Shown: positions 37,336 through 45,488 of the stretch, piece after piece
How the letters are laid out: every line of letters begins with the position of its first letter
Position numbering within the stretch: the stretch's first letter is position 1
From: JAHJKV01 sp963678135
GTDB lineage: Bacteria > Desulfobacterota > Desulfovibrionia > Desulfovibrionales > Desulfovibrionaceae
Length of the DNA: 64,000 bases
Direction: 5' to 3'
NCBI GenBank assembly: GCA_963678135.1
Contig: OY782667.1
Coordinates: 496,001-560,000 of the forward strand
Program-made: the position numbers and the translations under genes
The notes under the pieces: model-generated
What the model was told of the DNA's origin: nothing
The model's input: only the letters and a program-made list of their open reading frames with translations
Databases searched by the model: none

Positions 37336-37525
37336 ATTCTACCTCATCATTTTTTTTGTTTGTTTTCGTGGCAATGTTTTTAATTTTGCTTTTTATGAAA
37401 GACTGTAAATATGGTCATCAAACCCTCAAACGTCAAGGTTTTGATTCAAGGGCTAGACAAGTAAGACAATCTGCATTATTAGTACTCGTTTCGCAAACAA
37501 AAACATGCTGCAAGGAGGTTTAAGC

Positions 37526-37639
37526 ATGAGTAGACATAAGAAACGTGAACGTGCAAAAGAGTTAGACCGTAAACGTCACCGCCGTCAAAAAGCACTCAAA
37601 GCGGCTGTGCGCGAAGCCAAAGCTACAGCAAAGAAATAA
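37526..37639 (+). CDS. 37-residue very basic protein
   Basis: An ATG behind an excellent AAGGAGG (six bases apart) opens a 37-codon frame. The product is 19 Lys/Arg/His of 37 residues, with MSRHKKRERAKELDRKRHRR followed by an Ala/Lys-rich helix. Such composition suggests RNA or ribosome binding. The fmdB-like gene follows 17 bases later with its own GGAGGAG, so the two form an operon. I do not recognise a named family; the strong ribosome binding site is the main support. Confidence 0.65.
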   Translation: MSRHKKRERAKELDRKRHRRQKALKAAVREAKATAKK

Positions 37640-37656
37640 GGTGGAGGAGTCCGCTT

Positions 37657-38007
37657 GTGCCTATCTATGAATACAAATGTCAGGACTGCGCGCAAATTTT
37701 TGAGGAGTGGCAAAGTAATTTTGAAGAAAAACAACTTCCTTGCCCCTCATGCGGAGGAATATCGAAACGGCTTATTTCCAACACTTCTTTTCAGCTCAAA
37801 GGAACTGGATGGTATGTCACTGATTATGCAGGGAAAAATCCTTCTGGGGATTCTGCAACAAAAGCTACTGAGGAAGGTAGCAATAAAGAGGCGACAGACC
37901 AAAAGCCTTCTGCTGACAAAGCGACTAAAAGAGATGCTGTGAAAAAAGCTGCATGTCCTCATGCTTCTCCTGCTGATACCAATAAAGTTGCGAGCTCAGC
38001 AGCTTAA
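37657..38007 (+). CDS. FmdB-family zinc ribbon protein
   Basis: The 116-aa protein starts at GTG behind GGAGGAG. The first 50 residues are the FmdB/CxxC_CxxC_SSSS zinc ribbon: MPIYEYKCQDCAQIFEEWQS, then CPSCGGISKRLISNTSFQLK and GTGWYVTDY. A hydrophilic Lys/Ala/Ser-rich tail with more cysteine (ACPHAS) follows. The family is suggested to regulate amidase-type genes, but its role is mostly unknown. It is co-transcribed with the 37-residue basic protein. Confidence 0.88.
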   Translation: MPIYEYKCQDCAQIFEEWQSNFEEKQLPCPSCGGISKRLISNTSFQLKGTGWYVTDYAGKNPSGDSATKATEEGSNKEATDQKPSADKATKRDAVKKAACPHASPADTNKVASSAA

Positions 38008-38096
38008 AAAATTTCCTACACTCCTTACAAAGAGTGTGTTGAGTACAATTGATTGAAGTATGGTGTGGATAGGCAAAAAGATATTATGACAGATTT

Positions 38097-38126
38097 GGCA
38101 GCACTTTGGCTGCCTTTCTGCTTTTT
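38097..38126 (+). terminator. Intrinsic terminator between the fmdB-like gene and purB
   Basis: GGCAGC-N6-GCTGCC is followed by TTTCTGCTTTTT. It ends the fmdB-like transcript. A weaker hairpin, ACACTC-N8-GAGTGT (38018-38037), lies closer to the stop codon. Because the terminator sits only about 40 bases before purB, it could also act as an attenuator for a promoter between the two hairpins. Confidence 0.7.
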
Positions 38127-38167
38127 CCAAAGGAAAACCAAAAAATATATTTTAAGAGGAGTTCATA

Positions 38168-39475
38168 ATGATTGAGCGTTACTCCCGCCCTGAAATGGCT
38201 GAAATTTGGACTTTGGAAAATAAATTTCGCACTTGGTTAGAAGTGGAATTGGCTGTTTGCGAGGCATGGCACCGCTTAGGCGTCATTCCTGAACAAGATA
38301 TGCACGATATTCGCAGCAAGGCAGATTTTAGTCTTTCGCGTATTTTAGAAATAGAGGAAAAAACCAAGCATGATGTTATTGCCTTTTTAACTGCTGTTGA
38401 AGAAAAAGTAGGATCTGCATCTCGATTTATTCATTTTGGATGTACCTCTTCAGACATTGTAGACACCGCAAATGGAGTATTACTTGCCCGAGCCGGAGCA
38501 GTACTTCAAAAAGATATTGATAAGCTCCTTGATACCTTACAGAAAATGGCCATGCAATATAAAGGACGTCTTTGCATGGGCAGAACACATGGTATTCATG
38601 CCGAACCAACCTCCTTTGGCTTAAAACTAGCCGGTTTTTACGCAGAATTTTTGCGACATAAGGAACGATTTGATGCTGCGCTTCAGGGCGTTGCCGTGGG
38701 AAAAATCTCAGGGGCTGTGGGCACCTATGCCAACTTAAACCCAGACGTAGAACTGCTTGCCTGTGAAATTCTAGGTTTGGGTGTAGATCCGATTTCCACC
38801 CAAATAATACAGCGCGATCGCCATGCTGCATTTTTCTCCGCGCTTGCGCTTATGGCCGGAGGGGTCGAACGCCTGTGCATTGAACTCCGACATTTACAGC
38901 GCACTGAGGTTGCAGAAGTTGAAGAAGGCTTTTCCAAGGGTCAAAAGGGCTCCTCGGCTATGCCACACAAAAAAAATCCTATTTCTGCTGAAAATCTTAC
39001 CGGACTTTCTCGCTTAGTGCGTAGCAATTCTTTGGCTGCCATGGAAAATATGGCTTTGTGGCATGAACGCGATATTTCCCACTCTTCGGTAGAACGAGTT
39101 ATTATGCCTGATTCCACAATTCTTATGAACTATATCTTAAATCGGCTACGCGGTATTTTATCAAATTTACATATTGTAGAAGAAAATATGGATCATAATT
39201 TAGACAGCTCGTATGGCCTTTTTTACTCGCAACGTTTGTTGATGCAATTTTTAGATAAAACAGATATGCAAAGACAAGAAGTATACGAATTGGTGCAAGC
39301 TGCTGCAATGCGAAGCTGGAATGCCAAACGAGCCTTCAAAGAAGAAGTTTTGGAGGACAAAAAAATTCGTTCATTGCTTTCAATGGAAGCAATCGAGGAA
39401 GCATTTGACCCCGGATATTACCTTCGCTATGAAGACACTATTTTCAAACGCGTTTTCCAAAGGACTACAGCATGA
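38168..39475 (+). CDS. purB: Adenylosuccinate lyase
   Basis: PurB acts twice in purine synthesis, releasing fumarate from SAICAR and from adenylosuccinate. The 435-aa product has the fumarase/aspartase-type signature SSAMPHKKNPISAENLTGLS with the flexible catalytic loop, GRTHGIHAEPTSFGLK, and HERDISHSSVERVIMPDS. The start ATG follows AAGAGGAG. Its stop overlaps the pyrE start by four bases, linking purine and pyrimidine synthesis in one transcript. Confidence 0.97.
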   Translation: MIERYSRPEMAEIWTLENKFRTWLEVELAVCEAWHRLGVIPEQDMHDIRSKADFSLSRILEIEEKTKHDVIAFLTAVEEKVGSASRFIHFGCTSSDIVDTANGVLLARAGAVLQKDIDKLLDTLQKMAMQYKGRLCMGRTHGIHAEPTSFGLKLAGFYAEFLRHKERFDAALQGVAVGKISGAVGTYANLNPDVELLACEILGLGVDPISTQIIQRDRHAAFFSALALMAGGVERLCIELRHLQRTEVAEVEEGFSKGQKGSSAMPHKKNPISAENLTGLSRLVRSNSLAAMENMALWHERDISHSSVERVIMPDSTILMNYILNRLRGILSNLHIVEENMDHNLDSSYGLFYSQRLLMQFLDKTDMQRQEVYELVQAAAMRSWNAKRAFKEEVLEDKKIRSLLSMEAIEEAFDPGYYLRYEDTIFKRVFQRTTA

Positions 39476-40032
39476 ATGAGAGCAAAGTTCGCCTTGCCAA
39501 ACTGCTTATGGAGCTTTCATATATCGAAGGAGAAGTAACGCTCACTTCCGGTAAAAAAAGCGATTACTATTTTGACTGTAAGCAAACCGCACTGCATCCT
39601 GAAGGGGGCTACCTTATTGGAAAACTTTTCCTCAAAATGCTAAAAAACATTGACGTGGCTGGAGTTGGAGGGATGACCCTTGGAGCAGATCCTTTGGTCT
39701 CTGCCCTTTCAGTGGTCTCGTATTTAGAAAATTGTCCTTTGCCTGCTTTTATTATAAGAAAAAAATCCAAAGGACATGGCACCAAGCAATACTTGGAAGG
39801 CATGAAAAATTTTACCCAAGGTGCTCCGGTAGCACTTTTAGAAGATGTGGTCACGACTGGGGGTACTTTAGTTACCGCAGCACAGCGAGTTCGTGATGCC
39901 GGATTGAATGTTTGCGCTGTGCTTGCTGTTTTAGATCGTGAAGAAGGTGGCTACGAGACATTGAGCAAGCAAGGCCTGCAGCTTCAATCTATTTTTACAC
40001 GAAGCTCCTTGCTCAAGGCTGCCACAACATAA
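39472..40032 (+). CDS. pyrE: Orotate phosphoribosyltransferase
   Basis: PyrE makes orotidine-5'-phosphate from orotate and PRPP. The 186-aa product has LTSGKKSDYYFDCKQTALHP, IIRKKSKGHGTKQYLEG, and the PRPP motif VALLEDVVTTGGTLV. It is coupled to purB through an ATGA overlap. The peptidoglycan-trimming operon starts 33 bases later on the same strand, so it may share this promoter. Confidence 0.96.
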   Translation: MNESKVRLAKLLMELSYIEGEVTLTSGKKSDYYFDCKQTALHPEGGYLIGKLFLKMLKNIDVAGVGGMTLGADPLVSALSVVSYLENCPLPAFIIRKKSKGHGTKQYLEGMKNFTQGAPVALLEDVVTTGGTLVTAAQRVRDAGLNVCAVLAVLDREEGGYETLSKQGLQLQSIFTRSSLLKAATT

Positions 40033-40065
40033 AGTTTCAATACGGATACTTACAGATACACACGC

Positions 40066-41376
40066 ATGGTACAAACAATTAAAAACACACAAATTATAGC
40101 ACTATTTCTTGCGTTTTTTTGCTTGACTTTATTTGCTATTCCTTCCTTTGCTCAAAGTAATGGTGCTCAAAGCAATGGCTGGTTTTTTACGCTTTTTGCT
40201 CATGCCTATGGCCCAAAAAAATTCTTAGCTATTGATAAATCCTCTCAAATATTGTTTCTTTTTCAACAAAAAAGTCCCTTGACCATGAAACAGAACTTTC
40301 CCTGTACCACTGGACAAGCACGAGGGGATAAGCAAGCGCAAGGAGATATGCGTACTCCAGAGGGAGTATATTTTATTGAAAAAAAGGTAGATCAAGAGCT
40401 TGAGTGGGAATTATATGGTAATTTGGCTTATGAGCTCAATTATCCCAATCCTGTGGATAAAATTAAAGGGAAAACCGGTTTTGGCATCTGGCTGCATGGC
40501 AGAGGCAAAGAATTGGTTCCCTATGATACCAGAGGGTGCGTTGCCCTCAATCAATCAGATCTAGAAAGTCTTGGTACGGAGCTAAAATCAGGATTGCCTA
40601 TTTTTATTGCTTCACGGGTAGCCCCTTCAATCCCTCCCATTGGAGAGGAAGATCAAGATCATGCTTTTGCTGAAAGGGTCAAGGCCTGGGCAAATGCTTG
40701 GCAACATAAATCAAAAGATTTTTTTTCATATTATAATGCCAATCTTTTTGCTTTAGGCGAAGGAGTTCCTTTTGAAACTTTCTGCTCCTATAAAACCAGC
40801 GTATTCAAGCAACAAGCATGGATACAAATTTTAGTGGCAAATATATACGCTGCGCAAGGCCCTGATTATTGGGTTACTTGGTTTGACCAACTCTATAGAA
40901 CTTCGGACGGAGTTTCCCAAACTGGCAAACGTTTATATTGGCAAAAAAATCAACAGGGTCAATGGAAAATCGTAGGGAAAGAATATGCCCTGCCTTCTCA
41001 AGATCTCTTGCCAATGTATATGCAATCCAAACAAGAAGAGGTTAAAATTTTTCTCAATTCTTGGAGGCAATCTTGGCTGGAAGCTGATCTTACGCAGTAT
41101 GCCCAGCATTATTTACCTCAAGCCGAGCAAAACGCACGGCGTGGGATTGAACGCATCAAGGAGTATAAAACTACTCTATGGCAAGAAAAACCACCAAAAC
41201 GTATAGAAATTGATGATATACAAGTAAAACAGCATCCTCAAGGACTCGCAGTGATTTTTGAACAACAATATGAAGATAGTTCCGGCTATACTGATGCTGG
41301 AATAAAAACTTTGCTTCTGAGCCCGACACAAAATGATAGTTGGCTTATTGTTAAAGAAACATGGAGACAATTATGA
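40066..41376 (+). CDS. Csd6/Pgp2-like L,D-transpeptidase-fold peptidoglycan carboxypeptidase
   Basis: The 436-aa protein has a signal peptide (residues 1-29, ending PSFAQ), a YkuD domain at about 50-180 and a C-terminal half of two NTF2-like repeats (WANAWQHKSKDFFSYYN at about 230 and FLNSWRQSWLEADLTQYAQH at about 325). The YkuD active site is complete: His144 in WLHGRGK and Cys158 in DTRGCVALNQ. This YkuD-plus-NTF2 layout is that of Helicobacter Csd6 and Campylobacter Pgp2, which trim peptidoglycan stem peptides and are needed for helical cell shape. The downstream gene overlaps its stop, and the operon ends with a Csd4-like enzyme. The exact bond cut here is inferred. Confidence 0.85.
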   Translation: MVQTIKNTQIIALFLAFFCLTLFAIPSFAQSNGAQSNGWFFTLFAHAYGPKKFLAIDKSSQILFLFQQKSPLTMKQNFPCTTGQARGDKQAQGDMRTPEGVYFIEKKVDQELEWELYGNLAYELNYPNPVDKIKGKTGFGIWLHGRGKELVPYDTRGCVALNQSDLESLGTELKSGLPIFIASRVAPSIPPIGEEDQDHAFAERVKAWANAWQHKSKDFFSYYNANLFALGEGVPFETFCSYKTSVFKQQAWIQILVANIYAAQGPDYWVTWFDQLYRTSDGVSQTGKRLYWQKNQQGQWKIVGKEYALPSQDLLPMYMQSKQEEVKIFLNSWRQSWLEADLTQYAQHYLPQAEQNARRGIERIKEYKTTLWQEKPPKRIEIDDIQVKQHPQGLAVIFEQQYEDSSGYTDAGIKTLLLSPTQNDSWLIVKETWRQL

Positions 41377-42077
41377 AAAATTCAAAATACTCCATTTTTT
41401 TTATGAAAGATGATACGCATGTGCGAAAATTTCACATTAGCTCTTTTTGTTTAAGATTCTATGTTATTTTGCAAATTATGCTTATTACTCTGACTGCCGG
41501 AGCACTTTATGTTGGGGTAACTTCCTTGCATGATGCAACAAGTCTCAAACAAGAAAAACTACGTCTTTCAAGACAATTGAAAGATGCAGAATTACGCCTT
41601 TCTACCTTAGGTAATATGAAAAAAATTTTTGAAGCATATGATAAACATGAGATACAAAACCTCTTAACTACTGCTCCAGAAAACGGAAAAAATAATGAGC
41701 TTCAAAAGGCCGTAGATTTAGCAGCCATATTCACTCCTACTGATTATGGCTTGATTAAGGTAGAGGAGCTCAAAGCCTCTTTTGTAGGTTCGTCACTCAA
41801 TATAAATTTTAAGATAGAAAATCCAAAACTCAATACTGTTCTTTCTGGTTGCTCAGATCTCGCTATTGTTGGTACGGATGGCGCAATCTTTCCACTCAAA
41901 ACAAAACAATCTGATCTTGATTTCCAAATACAGAGGCACAAATTTGTACGCACCAGCGTAAAGCTTCCCAAAGGCGTAACCAAGGACAATGCTTTTGGCT
42001 TGAAGATTTCCATTAATCGTTCCGACGGAAAGGTCATCTTCAGTGAGACATATCCGCTTTACCACATTCTTATTTAG
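41373..42077 (+). CDS. Membrane-anchored coiled-coil protein between the csd6-like and csd4-like genes
   Basis: The 234-aa protein has one membrane helix near the N-terminus (about residues 28-51), a coiled coil (SLKQEKLRLSRQLKDAELRLS, about 60-80), and a C-terminal beta-rich periplasmic domain. I do not recognise a named family. The start at 41373 follows GGAG and overlaps the preceding stop; the next gene starts 35 bases inside its 3' end. This tight nesting implies that it works with the two peptidoglycan enzymes, perhaps as a scaffold or positioning factor. That role is inference from position and topology. Confidence 0.75.
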   Translation: MKNSKYSIFFMKDDTHVRKFHISSFCLRFYVILQIMLITLTAGALYVGVTSLHDATSLKQEKLRLSRQLKDAELRLSTLGNMKKIFEAYDKHEIQNLLTTAPENGKNNELQKAVDLAAIFTPTDYGLIKVEELKASFVGSSLNINFKIENPKLNTVLSGCSDLAIVGTDGAIFPLKTKQSDLDFQIQRHKFVRTSVKLPKGVTKDNAFGLKISINRSDGKVIFSETYPLYHILI

Positions 42078-43797
42078 TTTATTGCTTGGGTGCATTAGCT
42101 TTGCCCCCTCCATCGCTATTGCTTCTGAAAAGTATGAGTATACTTTTTTCGAAGGTACCCAGTATCCTTTAACGGTGACTTTTTTGCGTGGTGAATTGAA
42201 AGGGCCTACTGTTCTGGTACAAGGTGGTATTCAGGGCGATGAACCTTCTGGTTATATTTCTGCACAGCTTTTGACCAAGGCCACTGTAAAGCAAGGCAAT
42301 CTCATTATTGTTCCCAGAGCAAATATTCCCTCTATCAATTTGCAAGCTCGTCAAGTCAATGTGGATATGAATCGCCGGTTTGATCAAGAATATAACCGCT
42401 TTTACGAAGATCGCTTAGCCCGGGTAGTGCGCTTTCTGCTGGCACAGTCCGATGTCTTGATCCATCTTCATGAAGGTTCCGGCTTTTATAACCCCACTTA
42501 TATCGATGAAACACGAAATCCGCAGCGTTACGGGCAATCTATTATCGTGGATACGCTACGTTATGGAAATTTTTCTTTAGGCCAAACCGTGAATACGGCT
42601 CTTGAGGAGCTCAATGCAGGTATTCAATCAGAAAAGTATAAGTTCAAACTTTTTAATACCCAAACTTTTGATGCCAATTCTGATTACAAAGAAATGCGTA
42701 AATCCCTGACCTGCTATGCCTTAACCGCACGTGGCATCCCTGCCATGGCCGTGGAGGTCTCAAAATATATTTCTCAACTTGACTGGAAAGTGCGTCATCA
42801 AATGGATGCTACGCGCATACTCTTAAAGCACTACGGTGTATTGCTTGAGCTTCCAGAAATAACAAATAAAGCAATAAATAGTTACGCAGAAAAAAATATA
42901 AAGGTTCGTGTCAATGGGAGGCCTTTACGTCAAAATCAGGTGCTTGATCTTGTGCCCGGAGTGCCCCTTGCTGCTGTGACTGAAAAAAATGAAAAGAATG
43001 AATTTAATCCTTCTTTGGCTCTTTTTGCTTCAGATCGACCAGGGGTTAATTTGCTTGCTGCACCTCGTATGATTTTGGAGAATTTTAATTCTTTAGAACT
43101 CAGATCTGACGGAAAAAGTATCCTTAATGCTCGAGTTCGAATTCATGATAAAACACAGAGGCTTCCTGCTGGTGATTGCCCTATTTTCTTGTGTTGGCTT
43201 AATGGGCAGCCAATATTTATACAAGAAGGGCAAAGCCTTGAAACCCTTGAGGGTGATCAACTTATTATTGAAGGAATTTTGGGAAGTTCACGGGATGAAA
43301 CTCTTAATTTCAAAGGTTATGTAGCCAAACCATGCTCCAATGACGGACAAGATATTGGCTGGGAAATTATTCTTGACCCTGAAAATTTTATGGAAAAATA
43401 CCAATTAAAAAATACAGGGGAAAACAGCTCCCAAGTCACACGCTTTGAGGTCGTGCGGGAAACTCCAAAAACAAAACATGCCAGATTTTTTATAAATATC
43501 CGCTCCAGATATGTGCAAGCTCTTCGGCTTAAAAATGTTCATGGACAAAATTTGATTATTCCTTGGGTGGCAAGTAGCAGGTATCATTTGCCAAGCGGAG
43601 AGTATATCTTGGAGGATGCTTGGTCTAATGGTTCTTCTTCCAAACTTATCCCTACAGTAAATGATATTCCTTTACGAAAAGGTGAGGCTTTTTCTTTATC
43701 AGAAGATGCTTCGGTGCAATTTTCCATGTATCAAGCAACTACTTTTGCCCCCTTGGGTAGTATGGTACTGCACTCAGGAACACTTGCTCATCGCTAA
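42043..43797 (+). CDS. Csd4/Pgp1-like M14/M99-family peptidoglycan carboxypeptidase
   Basis: The 584-aa protein starts at GTG (GGAAAGG upstream), with a signal peptide of about 28 residues (ending SIAIAS). The zinc site of M14 peptidases is present in the variant form known from Helicobacter Csd4: Gln64 and Glu67 in GGIQGDEPSG replace the usual HxxE, and the third ligand is His141 or His143 in LIHLHEGSGF. NVDMNRRF and the catalytic Glu238 in AMAVEVSK complete it. Residues 280-584 form the long C-terminal beta region also found in Csd4. Family members are D,L-carboxypeptidases that cut tripeptides to dipeptides and control cell curvature. The gene closes the three-gene operon. Confidence 0.85.
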   Translation: MRHIRFTTFLFSLLLGCISFAPSIAIASEKYEYTFFEGTQYPLTVTFLRGELKGPTVLVQGGIQGDEPSGYISAQLLTKATVKQGNLIIVPRANIPSINLQARQVNVDMNRRFDQEYNRFYEDRLARVVRFLLAQSDVLIHLHEGSGFYNPTYIDETRNPQRYGQSIIVDTLRYGNFSLGQTVNTALEELNAGIQSEKYKFKLFNTQTFDANSDYKEMRKSLTCYALTARGIPAMAVEVSKYISQLDWKVRHQMDATRILLKHYGVLLELPEITNKAINSYAEKNIKVRVNGRPLRQNQVLDLVPGVPLAAVTEKNEKNEFNPSLALFASDRPGVNLLAAPRMILENFNSLELRSDGKSILNARVRIHDKTQRLPAGDCPIFLCWLNGQPIFIQEGQSLETLEGDQLIIEGILGSSRDETLNFKGYVAKPCSNDGQDIGWEIILDPENFMEKYQLKNTGENSSQVTRFEVVRETPKTKHARFFINIRSRYVQALRLKNVHGQNLIIPWVASSRYHLPSGEYILEDAWSNGSSSKLIPTVNDIPLRKGEAFSLSEDASVQFSMYQATTFAPLGSMVLHSGTLAHR

Positions 43798-43802
43798 AGC
43801 AT

Positions 43803-44177
43803 CAGGGCGAGCGCAGGGCAAACGCATATAAATTTTAGGCTCAAAACTTTCTGCCCATTTTATTGTTCCCCCCTTCCTGTCATCCTGTATTTTTCTCCTC
43901 TTGTCATCCTGCGCGAAGTCGCAGGATCCAGTGCCTTTTTCTTTGCTTCTTTGTTTTGCTTCTCTTCTTTTTTACTTCTTCCCCTACTGCGTCAAAACCT
44001 TCCAGCTCGGCTCTGCTGGACTGTCGCGACTTACGCGCGGAATGACGGGGGAGGTGCGCTAAATAGTGGAAAGGAATTTCTGAATGACAGAAAAGTTAAT
44101 ATGAGTTGACCCTGAGTTAATATGCGTTGACCCTGAGTTCATATGCGTTGACCCTAAGTTAATATGAGTTGGCTCTG
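43803..44177. repeat. MITE-like intergenic repeat, copy C
   Basis: The left terminus occurs twice in a row (CAGGGCGAGCG then CAGGGCAAACGCATATAAAT). Two left arms (GTCATCCTGTA at 43879 and GTCATCCTGCGCGAAGTCG at about 43904) and the inverse arm (CTGTCGCGACTTACGCGCGG, about 44021) follow. The right end is a tandem array of the terminal sequence. It occupies most of the 597-base gap after the csd4-like gene. Confidence 0.8.
44094..44177 (+). repeat. Four tandem 21-base units at the right end of copy C
   Basis: AGTTAATATGCGTTGACCCTG and close variants repeat four times without gap: 44094, 44115, 44136 and 44157. Each unit is a version of the mirrored terminus seen once in other copies (AGTTAATATGCGTTTGCCCTG at 49734-49754). 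The array looks like tandem amplification of the element end. Confidence 0.85.
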
Positions 44178-44290
44178 GCTAAAGCATTTGAACCTTTGCA
44201 TATTTCCGTACATCCTTTATACTGTTGGCTTAAAAACTCAATTGGAGCTAAAATCACATCTTTTCTTTGGCTATTGTGCCTTTTCCCCTG
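44169..44290 (+). pseudogene. Possible remnant of a transposase C-terminus (IS4/IS1634-like)
   Basis: A short frame beginning in the last 21-base unit reads AKAFEPLHISVHPLYCWLK and SIGAKITSFLWLL. This resembles the C-terminal F-x-x-L-x-x-x-V-R-P-I-Y-H-W ... I-x-A-H-I-x-x-x-F-L-A-L pattern of IS4/IS1634-group transposases, with the usual R and H replaced. No upstream part is present. It directly adjoins repeat copy C. The assignment rests on one short match and could be chance. Confidence 0.35.
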
Positions 44291-44394
44291 TCATCCTCAT
44301 CTTTTGCGCTACTTTTGGGAACTCTGCATAGCAATCTCCCAAATTTTGCGACTTCACGCAAAAGAACAGAAGCAATCTTGTGTCTTTATTTTTG

Positions 44395-45072
44395 CTACTT
44401 AAAATATAGAAGCCGTGTTGGGTACTTGGCCTTGCCTTTTTTGGGCAACCACATGAGCCGAAATATTTTATCCCCATCGCCCATAAACATGACAGAGCCG
44501 GCTATTGGTTTTTCTCCCAAAAGGGTATTGGAGTAAGTATAAATGTAACGACTGCCGTGCTGCGTCAAACCACGCAGCATATCTAAATCAGGTACATGCA
44601 TTAAAAGCTTGCCAAATCGAGGGTCATTGCGACCATCCAAAATAAACACATCAAGCCCTTCTGCTGTCTGGTAATGGCCAATAAAACCACTGCGGTAATA
44701 CGAACAATATTTAGCAATGACCGTATGCCCAAAACGAACTTTGGGGCCTTCTGCCAATTTGCTTATACTTCCCACCAAGCCACCGGTTTTGGCAAAAGCA
44801 TCAAATAATTCTCGCTGGGCAGCATCTCTCCCTCCATGATCGACAAGAACCGAACGATCACTGATTGTAATGGGCTGCGGATCAGCTAAATACTCTGGAG
44901 GCATCAACTCAGAAATGTCTATGTCTTCGGATTGAGCAACATGTATTGCACTTAAAAACGATAAATTTCCTGTATGCCATAAGAAAAAAAGGAGTGGAAC
45001 AACAATATGCAAAAGCATGGAAATACCCCAACACAGAGCATACACCCTGATTGCCGGGTATTTTTTTTTCAT
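44395..45072 (-). CDS. TonB-like energy-transduction partner of ExbBD without a TonB C-terminal domain
   Basis: The 225-aa protein has one N-terminal membrane helix (about 10-32) with the motif S-M-L-L-H; TonB and TolA carry the same Ser-x3-His pattern, which contacts ExbB/ExbD. The periplasmic part (ELMPPEYLADPQPITISD, then about 150 residues ending KYPTRLLYFK) lacks both the proline-rich spacer and the C-terminal YP-x-x-A-type TonB domain. I do not recognise its fold. Its start overlaps the exbD stop by four bases. It is presumably moved by the ExbBD motor, but what it acts on in the periplasm is unknown. Confidence 0.75.
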   Translation of the reverse strand: MKKKYPAIRVYALCWGISMLLHIVVPLLFFLWHTGNLSFLSAIHVAQSEDIDISELMPPEYLADPQPITISDRSVLVDHGGRDAAQRELFDAFAKTGGLVGSISKLAEGPKVRFGHTVIAKYCSYYRSGFIGHYQTAEGLDVFILDGRNDPRFGKLLMHVPDLDMLRGLTQHGSRYIYTYSNTLLGEKPIAGSVMFMGDGDKIFRLMWLPKKGKAKYPTRLLYFK

Positions 45073-45488
45073 TGTAAATCACCTTGTTCTTCTGATTCAG
45101 CAAGCAAGAAAATATTGAGCACTCCGGCTTGTTTTGCAGCTGCGAGCAAACGCAACACTTCACCATGGGAAACCTTTGCATCAGCGCGTATGTAAAGTTT
45201 CTTTTTCAATTTCACGACTTGTTGTGTCAGGTGATCCACGACATGATCATGAGGTATGGGGCTTTGATCTAAAAATATTTGACCATCAGCAAGCACGGTA
45301 AGTACAAAATGATCTTTACCCACAGGCAAGGCTTCTACCATGCGAGTACGCGGCAATTCCACAGGAAGCCCTTGATGTTGCACCGTAGATGTCACCATGA
45401 AGATAATAAGCAAAACCAGCATGACATCCACAAAAGGAGTGACATTTATTTCTCCGGCAAAAGCACGCCTTTCGCGTTGCCTGATCAT
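45069..45488 (-). CDS. exbD: ExbD/TolR family proton-channel protein
   Basis: The 139-aa protein has a short cytoplasmic N-terminus (AGEINVTPFVDVML) and one membrane helix with the conserved proton-carrying Asp in the FVDVMLVLLIIFMV segment. A periplasmic ExbD/TolR domain (LYIRADAKVSHGEVLRLLAAAKQAG) follows. With ExbB it forms a proton-driven motor. Four-base overlaps on both sides bind the three genes into one translational unit. Confidence 0.93.
   Translation of the reverse strand: MIRQRERRAFAGEINVTPFVDVMLVLLIIFMVTSTVQHQGLPVELPRTRMVEALPVGKDHFVLTVLADGQIFLDQSPIPHDHVVDHLTQQVVKLKKKLYIRADAKVSHGEVLRLLAAAKQAGVLNIFLLAESEEQGDLQ

Noticed and set aside
44178..44394. Functional gene between repeat copy C and the ExbBD operon
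   Set aside because: Open frames are short, lack ribosome binding sites and run against the 3' end of the ExbBD partner gene; only a possible transposase remnant is recorded.
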